NCBI GenBank assembly: GCA_016711805.1
Contig: JADJSH010000038.1
Span: forward strand, 236,541 to 300,540
DNA length: 64,000 bases
DNA from: Bacteroidota bacterium
GTDB lineage: Bacteria; Bacteroidota; Bacteroidia; B-17B0; Aurantibacillaceae
Direction: 5' to 3'
The notes under the pieces are model-generated. The model was not told the origin of the DNA. It saw only the letters and a program-made list of their open reading frames with translations, and did no database searches. A program made the translations under genes and the position numbers. Positions 18,738 through 27,407 of this stretch are shown here, one piece after another. Numbering within the stretch: the first letter of the stretch is position 1; every line of letters begins with the position of its first letter.

Positions 18738-19943
18738 TTAACTCGATTGATTTAATTTAGCATCAATTCCTAAAGTTGCATGAGGAACTGAACGTAAACG
18801 TTCTTTTGGAATTAACTTCCCTGTTACACGGCAAATACCATAAGTTTTATTTTCAATACGCATTAAAGCATTTTTTAAGTTCACAATGTATTTTTCTTGA
18901 CGAACTGCTAATTGTGCGGTTTCTTCTTTAGATAATACATCAGATCCATCTTCTAATAATTTAAATGAAGGTGACGTATCATCAGTTCCATGATTATCAG
19001 CATTAGATAATGTTTGTTTCAACAAATCATAATCCGTTTGTGCTTCTTTTAATTTATCAATAATTAAATCTTTAAACTCTCCTAATTCTTTATCAGAATA
19101 ACGACTTCTGTCATCCTTCGTATTTAAAAACGGTTTTGGTTGAGCCGCTTGAGGTTTTTTAATTAATGGTTTTGTAATATCAATATGCAAAGGTCTGTTT
19201 CTGATATAAGATTCTGAACCTGATGAACGACCTTCGTTTTTCTTTCTACGACCACGGCCACGTTTTTCAGGAATTTCATCATCATCATCATCATCTAATG
19301 GAATACCACCACCTTCTAAATCCAATACTGGTGCTTCGTCTAAATCAACTACTACATCATCATCATCTTCTGGTTTTTCGTAATCATCTTTTACATCTAC
19401 ATCAGAATCATCTTCCTCTTCTGGTTCAATATCATCGTCCTCATCGTCGTCGCCTTTTTTGCCTTTTTTAGATGGCTTTGCAGCTTTCTTAGAAGGTTTA
19501 GCGCCTTTTTTTGCTACCGCATCAATTGGCTTTCCAACAACTTTTGGTTTAGCTATTTCTTTAACTGCTTTAGTTGGTTTTGCAGGTGCTGCAATTTTTT
19601 TAGTAGGCTTAGCAGCAACTTTAGCTACTGGCTTTACTACTTTTTTCTCAACTTTTTTAGGTGCAGGTTTACTTGCTTTTGGAGCTGGTTTTGCAGCTTT
19701 TACTACTTTTTTTGCGGGAACTTTAGTCACTTTTTTTGGGGCTGGTTTTGGTGCTGGTTTTTTTGCAACAGCTTTTTTAGCTATTGGTTTGGCAACTATT
19801 TTTTTAGCTACTGGTTTTGGAGCAGGCTTACTTGCTTTTTTAGCAGGTTTAGCCACAGCTTTTTTTGGAGCTGGTTTTGCAGCAGCTTTTTTAGGTGCTG
19901 GTTTGCTTGCTTTTTTAACAGGCTTTACAATTTTCTTTGCCAT
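18738..19943 (-). CDS. DksA/TraR-like protein with histone-like basic tail
   Basis: 401 residues in three parts. About residues 1-160 are Lys/Pro/Ala repeats (KKASKPAPKKA...) resembling histone H1 tails. About 160-235 are strongly acidic (DDEDDDIEPEEEDD). The C-terminal ~120 residues are a DksA/TraR domain: ELGEFKDLIIDKLKEAQTDYDLLKQTL coiled coil, then TYGICRVTGKLIPKERLRSVPHATL. Only one of the four zinc cysteines remains. DksA-type proteins bind the RNA polymerase secondary channel; the basic tail could bind DNA. Simple DksA-like proteins in the phylum are about 125 residues, so the long tail is notable. It lies downstream of ileS with only a short gap. Confidence 0.82.
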   Translation of the reverse strand: MAKKIVKPVKKASKPAPKKAAAKPAPKKAVAKPAKKASKPAPKPVAKKIVAKPIAKKAVAKKPAPKPAPKKVTKVPAKKVVKAAKPAPKASKPAPKKVEKKVVKPVAKVAAKPTKKIAAPAKPTKAVKEIAKPKVVGKPIDAVAKKGAKPSKKAAKPSKKGKKGDDDEDDDIEPEEEDDSDVDVKDDYEKPEDDDDVVVDLDEAPVLDLEGGGIPLDDDDDDEIPEKRGRGRRKKNEGRSSGSESYIRNRPLHIDITKPLIKKPQAAQPKPFLNTKDDRSRYSDKELGEFKDLIIDKLKEAQTDYDLLKQTLSNADNHGTDDTSPSFKLLEDGSDVLSKEETAQLAVRQEKYIVNLKNALMRIENKTYGICRVTGKLIPKERLRSVPHATLGIDAKLNQSS

Positions 19944-19958
19944 ATTCTTAACTTAAAA

Positions 19959-22900
19959 TTAATTTAACTTTTCAATAGAAATAAGGGTCGATACCAATTC
20001 GTCAACTTCAACAGAATTTGCGGTGGCGGCGGACAAATTTTGTACCACTTGTAAATCTCCTGTCAGAGTTTCGGCGCAAATATAGTTCAAATTATTCTGA
20101 ATGGCAGTATCAAGTGCATCATTTTGTTGAATTTTAACCAAAATCTTGTCTGTTACGTCTAAACCACTGTCTTTACGCAAGTTTTGGATACGATTCACTA
20201 ATTCTCTGGCTAAACCTTCTTCTTTTAAAGAATCTGATAAAGTCACATCCAACGCAACGGTTATTTGCCCGCTATTAGCTACTTTCCAGCCTGGAATATC
20301 TACAGGGATAATTTCTACATCTTCTAATTCCAACAAAATCTCTTCGCCTTCCACATTCATCTTAAACTGGCCCGTTTTTTCAATTCCAGCAATAATTAAG
20401 TCGCCATGATCATTTGCATAAGCCTGAACAGTTTTCATGTGTTTACCACATTTTTTACCTAAAGTTTTAAAATTCAACTTCAAATTCTTCACAATATGTG
20501 CTTCTTCTTCTGTTACAAATTCTAACTCTTTCACATTTACCTCAGCCAAGATAATATCTTTAACTGCCTCCACATGAGTTCTGAATTCATTATCTAAAAT
20601 AGGAATACGAATTTTTTGCAATGGCTGACGAACTCTTAAATTTTCTTTCTTACGAATTGATAAAATCATCGAAGAAATTTTTTGCGCCATTTCCATGCGT
20701 TTTTCTAAGCTAGTATCAATAATGCTTAAATTAACTTTTGGATAATTCGTTAAATGCACTGAATTCAGTTCTCCAGACACATCATTCAAATTTTGGTACA
20801 ACCAATCTGCAAAGAATGGTGCTATTGGACTCATCAATTGCGACAAGCTATTTAAGCATTCGAATAATGTTTCGTACGCTGCTTTTTTATCATCGCTCAT
20901 ATCGCCTTTCCAAAAACGACGACGAGATAAACGAATGTACCAGTTACTTAAATGTTCATCAACAAATTCCTCAATATAACGAGCTGCTTTATGAGGTTCA
21001 AATGTTTCGTATTGTTCTGTGACATCTTTTACTAATGAATTTAATTTTGATAAAATCCATCTATCAAGCTCCGAACGATTACTAACGTTTACCGTATTGT
21101 TTAAATCAACTACAAAATTATCAACATTTGCATATAAAGCAAAGAATCCATAGGTATTATAAAGTGTTCCAAATAATTTACGTTGCACTTCTCCAATTCC
21201 TTCTACGTCAAATTTCAAATTATCCCATGGAGCAGCATTTGCAATCATGTACCAACGAGTGGCGTCAGCACCATATTTTTCAATAGTTTCAAAAGGATCA
21301 ACAGCGTTACCTAAACGCTTACTCATTTTATTTCCGTTTTTATCTAACACTAATCCATTAGACACAACATTCTTGTATGCTACTGAATCGAAATTCATCG
21401 TTGCAATTGCATGTAAAGTAAAGAACCAACCACGAGTTTGATCTACTCCTTCGGCAATAAAATCAGCTGGGTAATATTTTTTATCGTCAATTAATTCTTT
21501 GTTCTCAAACGGGTAATGCACTTGCGCATAAGGCATCGCGCCCGAATCAAACCATACATCAATTAAATCAGGTTCGCGGAATAATTTTTGTCCGTTTTTC
21601 TCTAATACGATATTATCCGCATATGGTTTGTGTAAATCAAAGGTGTCATAATTCTCAGCTGTGAAATTTCCTGGCACAAATTTTCCTAATGGATTTTCTG
21701 TCATGAAACCTTTTGCGATTGAATTTTCTATTTGATTTTTCAATTCTTCAGCACTTCCAATCACAATTTGCTCAGAGCTATCTTCGCTTGTCCAAATAGG
21801 AATTGGAATACCCCAGAAACGAGAACGAGATAAATTCCAATCATTTAAATTTTCTAACCAATTACCAAAACGACCAGTACCAGTAGCTTCTGGCTTCCAG
21901 TTAATAGTTTTGTTTAATTCAATCATACGGTCTTTTGCCGCGGTTGATTTAATAAACCATGAATCTAATGGATAATATAAAACGGGTTTGTCAGTTCTCC
22001 AACAGTGAGGATAACTATGTTCGTAGGTCTCTTTCTTAAATAATTTTCCTTCTTCTTGTAATTTTAAAACAATACGTTCATCAACACTCAAATAAGCTTT
22101 TAATTCTTTGATCTTGCCTGTTGCTTCTAAAATTTGTTTTTGTTTTTCGAACTCCACTTGTTTTTCAGCATCTGTATGATACGCTTCTTTCACATATTCT
22201 TCGCCATACAAAAATGTACCGTCATTAATTTCAGGCAAAAAGCGACCGCGTTTATCAACTAAGGTTAACGATCCGATTCCGTTTTGTTTAGCTACTCTAA
22301 AGTCATCTGCACCAAAGCTTGGCGCAATATGAACAATGCCTGTACCATCAGTAGTAGTAACGAAATCACCAACGATTACTTTAAAGGCATCGCCATCTGT
22401 TGGTTGAGTAAATGGTAATAATTGTTCGTAGGAGATTCCTTCTAAATCTAAACCTTTGCAATGATTCACAATTTTAAAAGGAATGTTTTTGTCGCCAACT
22501 TTATAATCTTCGAATTTTAAATCCGTATGTTTTTCGGAAAAATATTTGTTAACTAAATCTTTTGCTAATACAACTGTTTGAGGAGCTCCGCTAAATGGAT
22601 TAAAGCTTTCTACAAATACATAATCAATATCTTTTCCAACCGCTAATGCAGTATTTGATGGTAATGTCCAAGGTGTCGTTGTCCAAGCAAGAATAAATAA
22701 ATCACCCTTAATGTTGAATTTAGAATCCTTTACTTTAAACTGCACCGTCGCTGTTCTATCTTTCACATCTCTATAACAGCCAGGTTGATTTAACTCATGA
22801 GAAGATAAACCCGTTCCCGCAGCTGGCGAGTAAGGCTGAATAGTAAAGCCTTTGTATAATAAGCCTTTGTTATTTAAATTTTGTAATAACCACCAAACAC

Positions 22901-23390
22901 TTTCAATGTACTTATTATCGTAAGTAATGTAAGGGTCTTTCATATCAACCCAGTATCCCATCTTAGCCGTTACATCTTCCCACTTGTCGGTATATTTCAT
23001 TACCTCTTTACGACAAGCTTTGTTATAATCTTCAACCGAAATAAATTTTTTGCTATTGGGATTTCCAATGTCTTCTTTAGTGATTCCAAGAAATTTTTCT
23101 ACTCCAAGCTCAATAGGCAAACCGTGAGTATCCCAACCTGCTTTACGTTTTACTTGAAAGCCTTGTAAGGTTTTGTAACGACAAAAAATATCTTTAATCG
23201 TACGTGCCATCACATGGTGAATGCCTGGCATACCATTAGCACTTGGCGGTCCTTCGTAAAACACCCATGGAGTTTTGCCTTCGCGTGTAGAAATAGATTT
23301 ACCGAAAGTGTCTTTTTCTTTCCAATAATCTAAAATGTCTTTACTTATTTGTGATAAGTTGAGTTGGTTGTATGTAGGGTACTTTTTCAT
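19959..23390 (-). CDS. ileS: Isoleucyl-tRNA synthetase
   Basis: 1143 residues. It charges tRNA-Ile in the cytosol. The class I signature is PGIHHVMAR near residue 57 (a HIGH variant) and GNKMSKRLGN near residue 688 (KMSKS loop). The editing domain lies between (WTTTPWTLPSNTALAVG, then the GTGIVHIAPSFGADDF region). An anticodon-binding domain with NWYIRLSRRRFW follows, and the long C-terminal extension is usual in Bacteroidota and eukaryote-like IleRS, with no zinc cysteines seen at the very end. The gene is fully intact over 3.4 kb, which contrasts with the frameshifted regions. Confidence 0.97.
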   Translation of the reverse strand: MKKYPTYNQLNLSQISKDILDYWKEKDTFGKSISTREGKTPWVFYEGPPSANGMPGIHHVMARTIKDIFCRYKTLQGFQVKRKAGWDTHGLPIELGVEKFLGITKEDIGNPNSKKFISVEDYNKACRKEVMKYTDKWEDVTAKMGYWVDMKDPYITYDNKYIESVWWLLQNLNNKGLLYKGFTIQPYSPAAGTGLSSHELNQPGCYRDVKDRTATVQFKVKDSKFNIKGDLFILAWTTTPWTLPSNTALAVGKDIDYVFVESFNPFSGAPQTVVLAKDLVNKYFSEKHTDLKFEDYKVGDKNIPFKIVNHCKGLDLEGISYEQLLPFTQPTDGDAFKVIVGDFVTTTDGTGIVHIAPSFGADDFRVAKQNGIGSLTLVDKRGRFLPEINDGTFLYGEEYVKEAYHTDAEKQVEFEKQKQILEATGKIKELKAYLSVDERIVLKLQEEGKLFKKETYEHSYPHCWRTDKPVLYYPLDSWFIKSTAAKDRMIELNKTINWKPEATGTGRFGNWLENLNDWNLSRSRFWGIPIPIWTSEDSSEQIVIGSAEELKNQIENSIAKGFMTENPLGKFVPGNFTAENYDTFDLHKPYADNIVLEKNGQKLFREPDLIDVWFDSGAMPYAQVHYPFENKELIDDKKYYPADFIAEGVDQTRGWFFTLHAIATMNFDSVAYKNVVSNGLVLDKNGNKMSKRLGNAVDPFETIEKYGADATRWYMIANAAPWDNLKFDVEGIGEVQRKLFGTLYNTYGFFALYANVDNFVVDLNNTVNVSNRSELDRWILSKLNSLVKDVTEQYETFEPHKAARYIEEFVDEHLSNWYIRLSRRRFWKGDMSDDKKAAYETLFECLNSLSQLMSPIAPFFADWLYQNLNDVSGELNSVHLTNYPKVNLSIIDTSLEKRMEMAQKISSMILSIRKKENLRVRQPLQKIRIPILDNEFRTHVEAVKDIILAEVNVKELEFVTEEEAHIVKNLKLNFKTLGKKCGKHMKTVQAYANDHGDLIIAGIEKTGQFKMNVEGEEILLELEDVEIIPVDIPGWKVANSGQITVALDVTLSDSLKEEGLARELVNRIQNLRKDSGLDVTDKILVKIQQNDALDTAIQNNLNYICAETLTGDLQVVQNLSAATANSVEVDELVSTLISIEKLN

Positions 23391-23471
23391 TGTTAGTTTG
23401 AGTTTAACCGCAAAGAGCGCAATGGTTTAGCAAAGGGCGCAAAGGGTTGTTGCTTAATAAATTAAGGGTAG

Positions 23472-23502
23472 CGAATGTACAAAAAAATGGTTTAACAACA
23501 AA
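23472..23502 (-). promoter_or_regulatory. ileS promoter
   Basis: On the minus strand TTTG (23499-23502) and TACATTCG (23472-23479) are separated by exactly 19 bp, close to the Bacteroidota consensus TTTG-N19-TAnnTTTG. The transcript leader would be about 75 bases and contains a GCAAAGxGCGCAAAG direct repeat (about 23410-23448). Confidence 0.65.
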
Positions 23503-23548
23503 AGATAGAATTACTCTGCAAAATTGCGTCTACTTCGTTTATCTGTGG

Positions 23549-23908
23549 TTAGATTTTACCCATTTGTTTCATTTTACTTTCAAACGAAAAAGCGATGGTT
23601 TTTGCGCGAAAAATGGCTTTTTGAGCATTTTCTCCTTCAAATAACGCATTTACTGTGTTTTCAAAGGCATTTAACCAAATGTCAAAATGCTCTGCTTTTA
23701 AGGGTAAATTCACGTGTTTATCAAATACATTGGTTGTATAACCTTCTTTATCCAAAAGAACAAATTCCCAAAATGCAATCATATGAGGCATGTGCTTTTC
23801 GAAATCCACATGCTCAAAAATGGGTTTTACCTCTTCATTTAAAAGTAAATTGGAGTAAAAAGTCTTTACTAAAAGTTCTACGTCGTCTGAATTGGTGATG
23901 TCTTGCAT
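23549..23908 (-). CDS. Group III truncated haemoglobin
   Basis: 119 residues, the usual length for a group III truncated haemoglobin. It has LVKTFYSNLLLNEEVKPIFEHV at the start, HMIAFWEFVLLDKEGYTTN (conserved aromatic cluster), and a proximal-His candidate in HVNLPLKAEHFDIWLNAF followed by the F/G helix region. It is a haem-binding globin in the cytosol; group III roles are poorly known (oxygen or NO chemistry). It starts only 3 bp after the methyltransferase stop, so it is co-transcribed with a pigment gene. Confidence 0.88.
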   Translation of the reverse strand: MQDITNSDDVELLVKTFYSNLLLNEEVKPIFEHVDFEKHMPHMIAFWEFVLLDKEGYTTNVFDKHVNLPLKAEHFDIWLNAFENTVNALFEGENAQKAIFRAKTIAFSFESKMKQMGKI

Positions 23909-23911
23909 CTA

Positions 23912-24979
23912 CTATTTTTTCTTACAAACCTGAATGGTGTGGCTAATTCCTACATTATCAATTTGTTCAACAACTTTAAAACCAGCCCTGTCAATTAATC
24001 GATTAAACACCGCACTGTCGTACATTTGACTGTTTCCGTTAGCAATATTAGTAAAGTATAAGGAAGTCATTTGTAAACTAAAAGCACCTGGTCTGAATTT
24101 TTGACGATCCCAAAAAGTTTCCATAATATATATACTTCCATCTTCTGCAATAGCTTCGTGACAACGTTTTAAAATACTTACAATTTCATCTTCGCTAAAA
24201 CAATCTAAAAACTGACTCATCCATATGGCATCAGCCCCTTTCGGAAAACGATTAGCATCATCTAAAATATTGATTGGATGATAGTTTACTCTATCCGCAA
24301 AAGGTGTTTTTGCAATATTTTCTTTAGCCATAGCTAATTGTCCCGGCAAATCAAACATTGTCATTTTTACATCGGCATCATAGTTTAAGCACTTCATGGT
24401 AAACTTTCCGGTATTGCCGCCAATATCTAAAATATGTTTAGGTTTACGTTTAAATAACTCAGCCAAAGCTTGGTCAAATGAGCCGTCCGAATAATAATGG
24501 TCAAACGCAAACCAGCTATCTTGTATAGGTTTTGGTAAATGTGCTAATCCTTCGTAAACCGTTGGCCAATCGCCCAAAACTTTCAATCCCGTTGGTTTGC
24601 CTTGTTTAATACTATCCGTTAGTGAAAACATCCCCTCATAACAAACATCGTTCGTAAAGTCCATATTAACGTTAGTCATACGATCGTTTAAAATAAATAA
24701 GCCTGTTTTTGTAATGGTGTATTTATCTTGATTTTTAACCACTAAGCCTATCCCTAAACCCGCTTCCAGTAAAACCCTAACGCCGTATTCTGACAATTTA
24801 AGCTTTGTGTATATTTCTTCTAGAGTTAATCCAATGGTTCTAGATTCCTCCACCGCTGCTAAAATACCCAAATCTCTAAGGGATTTAGTCGCTTGGAAAA
24901 CTATTGGTGCAAATGCAATAAACTGCGCCGCTGTTATAGCCTCAAAGGCTGATTTGTCGTCTTTGGTAAAAAAATTCAT
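23912..24979 (-). CDS. SAM-dependent O-methyltransferase
   Basis: 355 residues. The N-terminal ~90 residues form a winged-helix dimerisation domain (LTLEEIYTKLKLSEYGVRVLLEAGLG). The catalytic domain has the SAM motif HILDIGGNTGKFT, then FDLPGQLAMAKENI, and IWMSQFLDCFSEDE with a catalytic acidic region. It fits the methyltransf_2/acetylserotonin-type families. It is divergent from the ammonia-lyase operon, and such enzymes occur in flexirubin clusters, where the aryl head group is methylated. That substrate is inferred from context. A truncated haemoglobin gene follows directly. Confidence 0.85.
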   Translation of the reverse strand: MNFFTKDDKSAFEAITAAQFIAFAPIVFQATKSLRDLGILAAVEESRTIGLTLEEIYTKLKLSEYGVRVLLEAGLGIGLVVKNQDKYTITKTGLFILNDRMTNVNMDFTNDVCYEGMFSLTDSIKQGKPTGLKVLGDWPTVYEGLAHLPKPIQDSWFAFDHYYSDGSFDQALAELFKRKPKHILDIGGNTGKFTMKCLNYDADVKMTMFDLPGQLAMAKENIAKTPFADRVNYHPINILDDANRFPKGADAIWMSQFLDCFSEDEIVSILKRCHEAIAEDGSIYIMETFWDRQKFRPGAFSLQMTSLYFTNIANGNSQMYDSAVFNRLIDRAGFKVVEQIDNVGISHTIQVCKKK

Positions 24980-25133
24980 GGTATTAAAGCTAAAAATTAA
25001 TGCTATTCTATCTAAAAGACTGCCAAAATAATGAAAAGATTATACATTTTTTCGATTTTCTTGATAAAAAACTAAATACCCAACAACACGGATACTAAAA
25101 TTGTTTGTAATATTGTAAATTGCACACACAATT

Positions 25134-26672
25134 ATGGTAAAGATAGGAGATAAGAAAATATCGGCTGATGATTTCTACAAGGTTTTAATTAGCAATTTAG
25201 AACTTAAGTTGGATGAAGAAGCCTTAAGAAAAGTATATCGTAGTCATTATTTTTTGAAAGAGTTTACTCGCGAAAAATTAATATATGGTATTAATACTGG
25301 TTTTGGGCCAATGGCACAGTACCGTATTAATCACGAAGATCAAATGAAATTGCAATACAATTTAATTCGTAGCCATTGTTCTGGCTCAGGAAATCCCATT
25401 CCTGAAATTGATTGTAAAGCAGTAATGTTAGCGCGTTTAAACACCTTAATGCAAGGCTTTGCTGGTATTCATCCTGATGCTTTAATTTTAATTAAGGATT
25501 TAATTAACAAAAATATTTCGCCCGTTATTTACGAACATGGTGGCTTAGGCGCTAGTGGTGATTTAGTTCAATTGGCGCATTTAGCATTAACCTTAATTGG
25601 AGAAGGAGAAGTCTATTATAACGGTGTGATTACTAATACTGCCGAAGTTTTCAAGAAAGAAAATATTACGCCGATGGAAATTCACATTCGCGAAGGCTTA
25701 GCCTTAATGAATGGAACTTCTGCCATGAGTGGTATTGGTATGTTGAATGTGATTTACGCTGAAAACTTAATGAACTGGAGCTTATTAGCCTCAGCAACCA
25801 TTATGGAATTAGTACAAAGTTTTGACGACCACTACTCTACTCCATTAAACGAAGTAAAACATCATTACGGACAAAACCGTGTGGCTAATGCTTTACAAGC
25901 AACATTAAAAGATAGCAAATTAGTAAAGAGCCGCGAAGAACATCACTACAACCAAAAAGTAGAAGTGGATGTTTTGGTGGAGAAAATGCAAGAATATTAC
26001 TCTATTCGTTGTGTGCCACAAATTGTAGGGCCAATTGTAGATACTGTAAACTATGCCAAAGAAGTTTTAATAAACGAAATCAATTCAGCTAATGATAATC
26101 CAATTGTTGATTGGGAACGCAAAAACGTTTACCATGGAGGAAATTTCCATGGCGATTATGTGGCTTTAGAAATGGATAAATTAAAAATATCGATTACTAA
26201 ATTATCGATGCTTGCCGAAAGACAATTGAATTTTTTATTAAATAATAAATTAAACAATATTTTACCTCCTTTTGTTAATCACGGAACATTAGGATTAAAC
26301 TTAGGCATGCAAGGCGTTCAATTTACAGCAACATCCACTACAGCCGAAAATCAAATGTTGTCAAATCCTATGTATGTTCATAGTATTCCTAGTAATAATG
26401 ATAATCAGGATATTGTAAGTATGGGTGCCAACGCTTCGTTAATCTGCAAAAAAGTAATCATGAATAGTTACGAAGTATTAGCTATTGAATGGATGACAAT
26501 TTTACAAGCAATTGATTATTTAAAAATGCAAGATAAATTATCGTCAAAATCAAAAGATGCTTACGAAAAATTGCGTAAAATTTTCCCTTGTTTTGTTGAA
26601 GACACAACTAAATACAAAGACGTAAAAGCAGTAAGAGATTATATATTTTATAACCATATAGAGATTTTATAA
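25134..26672 (+). CDS. Aromatic amino acid ammonia-lyase (HAL/TAL family)
   Basis: 512 residues. GLGASGDLVQLAHLAL (about residues 137-152) contains the Ala-Ser-Gly triad that forms the MIO cofactor. YGINTGFGPM carries the catalytic Tyr and NLIRSHCSGSG (about residue 80) lines the substrate pocket. SANDNPIVD and TAENQ are further family motifs. The SH pair at the selectivity site is typical of histidine ammonia-lyases, but the neighbours (FabG, ketosynthase, ACP) and the known flexirubin clusters suggest tyrosine to 4-coumarate as polyene starter. Three genes follow with almost no gaps, an operon. Confidence 0.88.
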   Translation: MVKIGDKKISADDFYKVLISNLELKLDEEALRKVYRSHYFLKEFTREKLIYGINTGFGPMAQYRINHEDQMKLQYNLIRSHCSGSGNPIPEIDCKAVMLARLNTLMQGFAGIHPDALILIKDLINKNISPVIYEHGGLGASGDLVQLAHLALTLIGEGEVYYNGVITNTAEVFKKENITPMEIHIREGLALMNGTSAMSGIGMLNVIYAENLMNWSLLASATIMELVQSFDDHYSTPLNEVKHHYGQNRVANALQATLKDSKLVKSREEHHYNQKVEVDVLVEKMQEYYSIRCVPQIVGPIVDTVNYAKEVLINEINSANDNPIVDWERKNVYHGGNFHGDYVALEMDKLKISITKLSMLAERQLNFLLNNKLNNILPPFVNHGTLGLNLGMQGVQFTATSTTAENQMLSNPMYVHSIPSNNDNQDIVSMGANASLICKKVIMNSYEVLAIEWMTILQAIDYLKMQDKLSSKSKDAYEKLRKIFPCFVEDTTKYKDVKAVRDYIFYNHIEIL

Positions 26673-27401
26673 ATGGAATATGCACTAGTAACAGGCGGCA
26701 GCCGCGGAATTGGAAAAGCAATTTGTTTGCGTTTAGCAGACATGGGCTACAACATTATTTTGAATTATACATCAAACGATGTTGAGGCAAATAAAACAAA
26801 AGACCTTTTAACTGCAAAAGGTGTTGATGTTGTATTAATGAAATTTGATGTAAGTAGTACTGAAGAATCTGATGCTCATATTGAAACTTGGATTAATACT
26901 AATAAAGATAAATCGATTTCTGTATTGGTTAATAATGCTGGTATTCGTAAGGATAATATCATGGTGTTTATTCAACCTGAAGATTGGAAACGTGTCATAG
27001 ATATTACTGTAGATGGTTTTTATAATGTGACGCGTCACGTTGTAAAAAGTATGCTAACTAAACGCAAAGGTCGTGTGGTAAATATTGTTTCTTTATCAGG
27101 TTTAAAAGGCTTACCAGGACAAACAAGTTACTCTGCTGCTAAAGGCGCTGTTATTGCAGCTACTAAAGCATTAGCTCAAGAAGTTGGTAAACGTGGTATT
27201 ACAGTTAACGCAGTAGCTCCTGGTTTTATTAAAACAGATATGACTGAGGATATCAAAGAAGAGGATTATAAATTTATGATTCCGATGAATCGTTTTGGAG
27301 AATCAGAAGAAGTAGCTGGTGTGGTTGCATTTTTAGTAGGTAAAGATTCTACTTATGTAACAGGGCAAGTAATTTCAGTTAACGGAGGATTATACAGTTA
27401 A
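26673..27401 (+). CDS. FabG-type 3-ketoacyl-ACP reductase
   Basis: 242 residues, a classical short-chain dehydrogenase. TGGSRGIGKAI binds NADP, NNAGI follows, the catalytic Ser lies in VVNIVSLSG, and SYSAAKGA is the YxxxK motif. The end VTGQVISVNGGLYS matches FabG. It begins immediately after the ammonia-lyase stop and precedes a ketosynthase by 6 bp, so it is the ketoreductase of the aryl-polyene pathway rather than the housekeeping enzyme (inference). Confidence 0.9.
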   Translation: MEYALVTGGSRGIGKAICLRLADMGYNIILNYTSNDVEANKTKDLLTAKGVDVVLMKFDVSSTEESDAHIETWINTNKDKSISVLVNNAGIRKDNIMVFIQPEDWKRVIDITVDGFYNVTRHVVKSMLTKRKGRVVNIVSLSGLKGLPGQTSYSAAKGAVIAATKALAQEVGKRGITVNAVAPGFIKTDMTEDIKEEDYKFMIPMNRFGESEEVAGVVAFLVGKDSTYVTGQVISVNGGLYS

Positions 27402-27407
27402 GATAAA

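Noticed and set aside
19459..19956. Plus-strand frame rich in Phe/Ala/Gly opposite the DksA-like tail
   Set aside because: It is the mirror of the Lys/Pro/Ala repeat. It has no plausible start context, and the minus-strand frame extends into a recognised domain.
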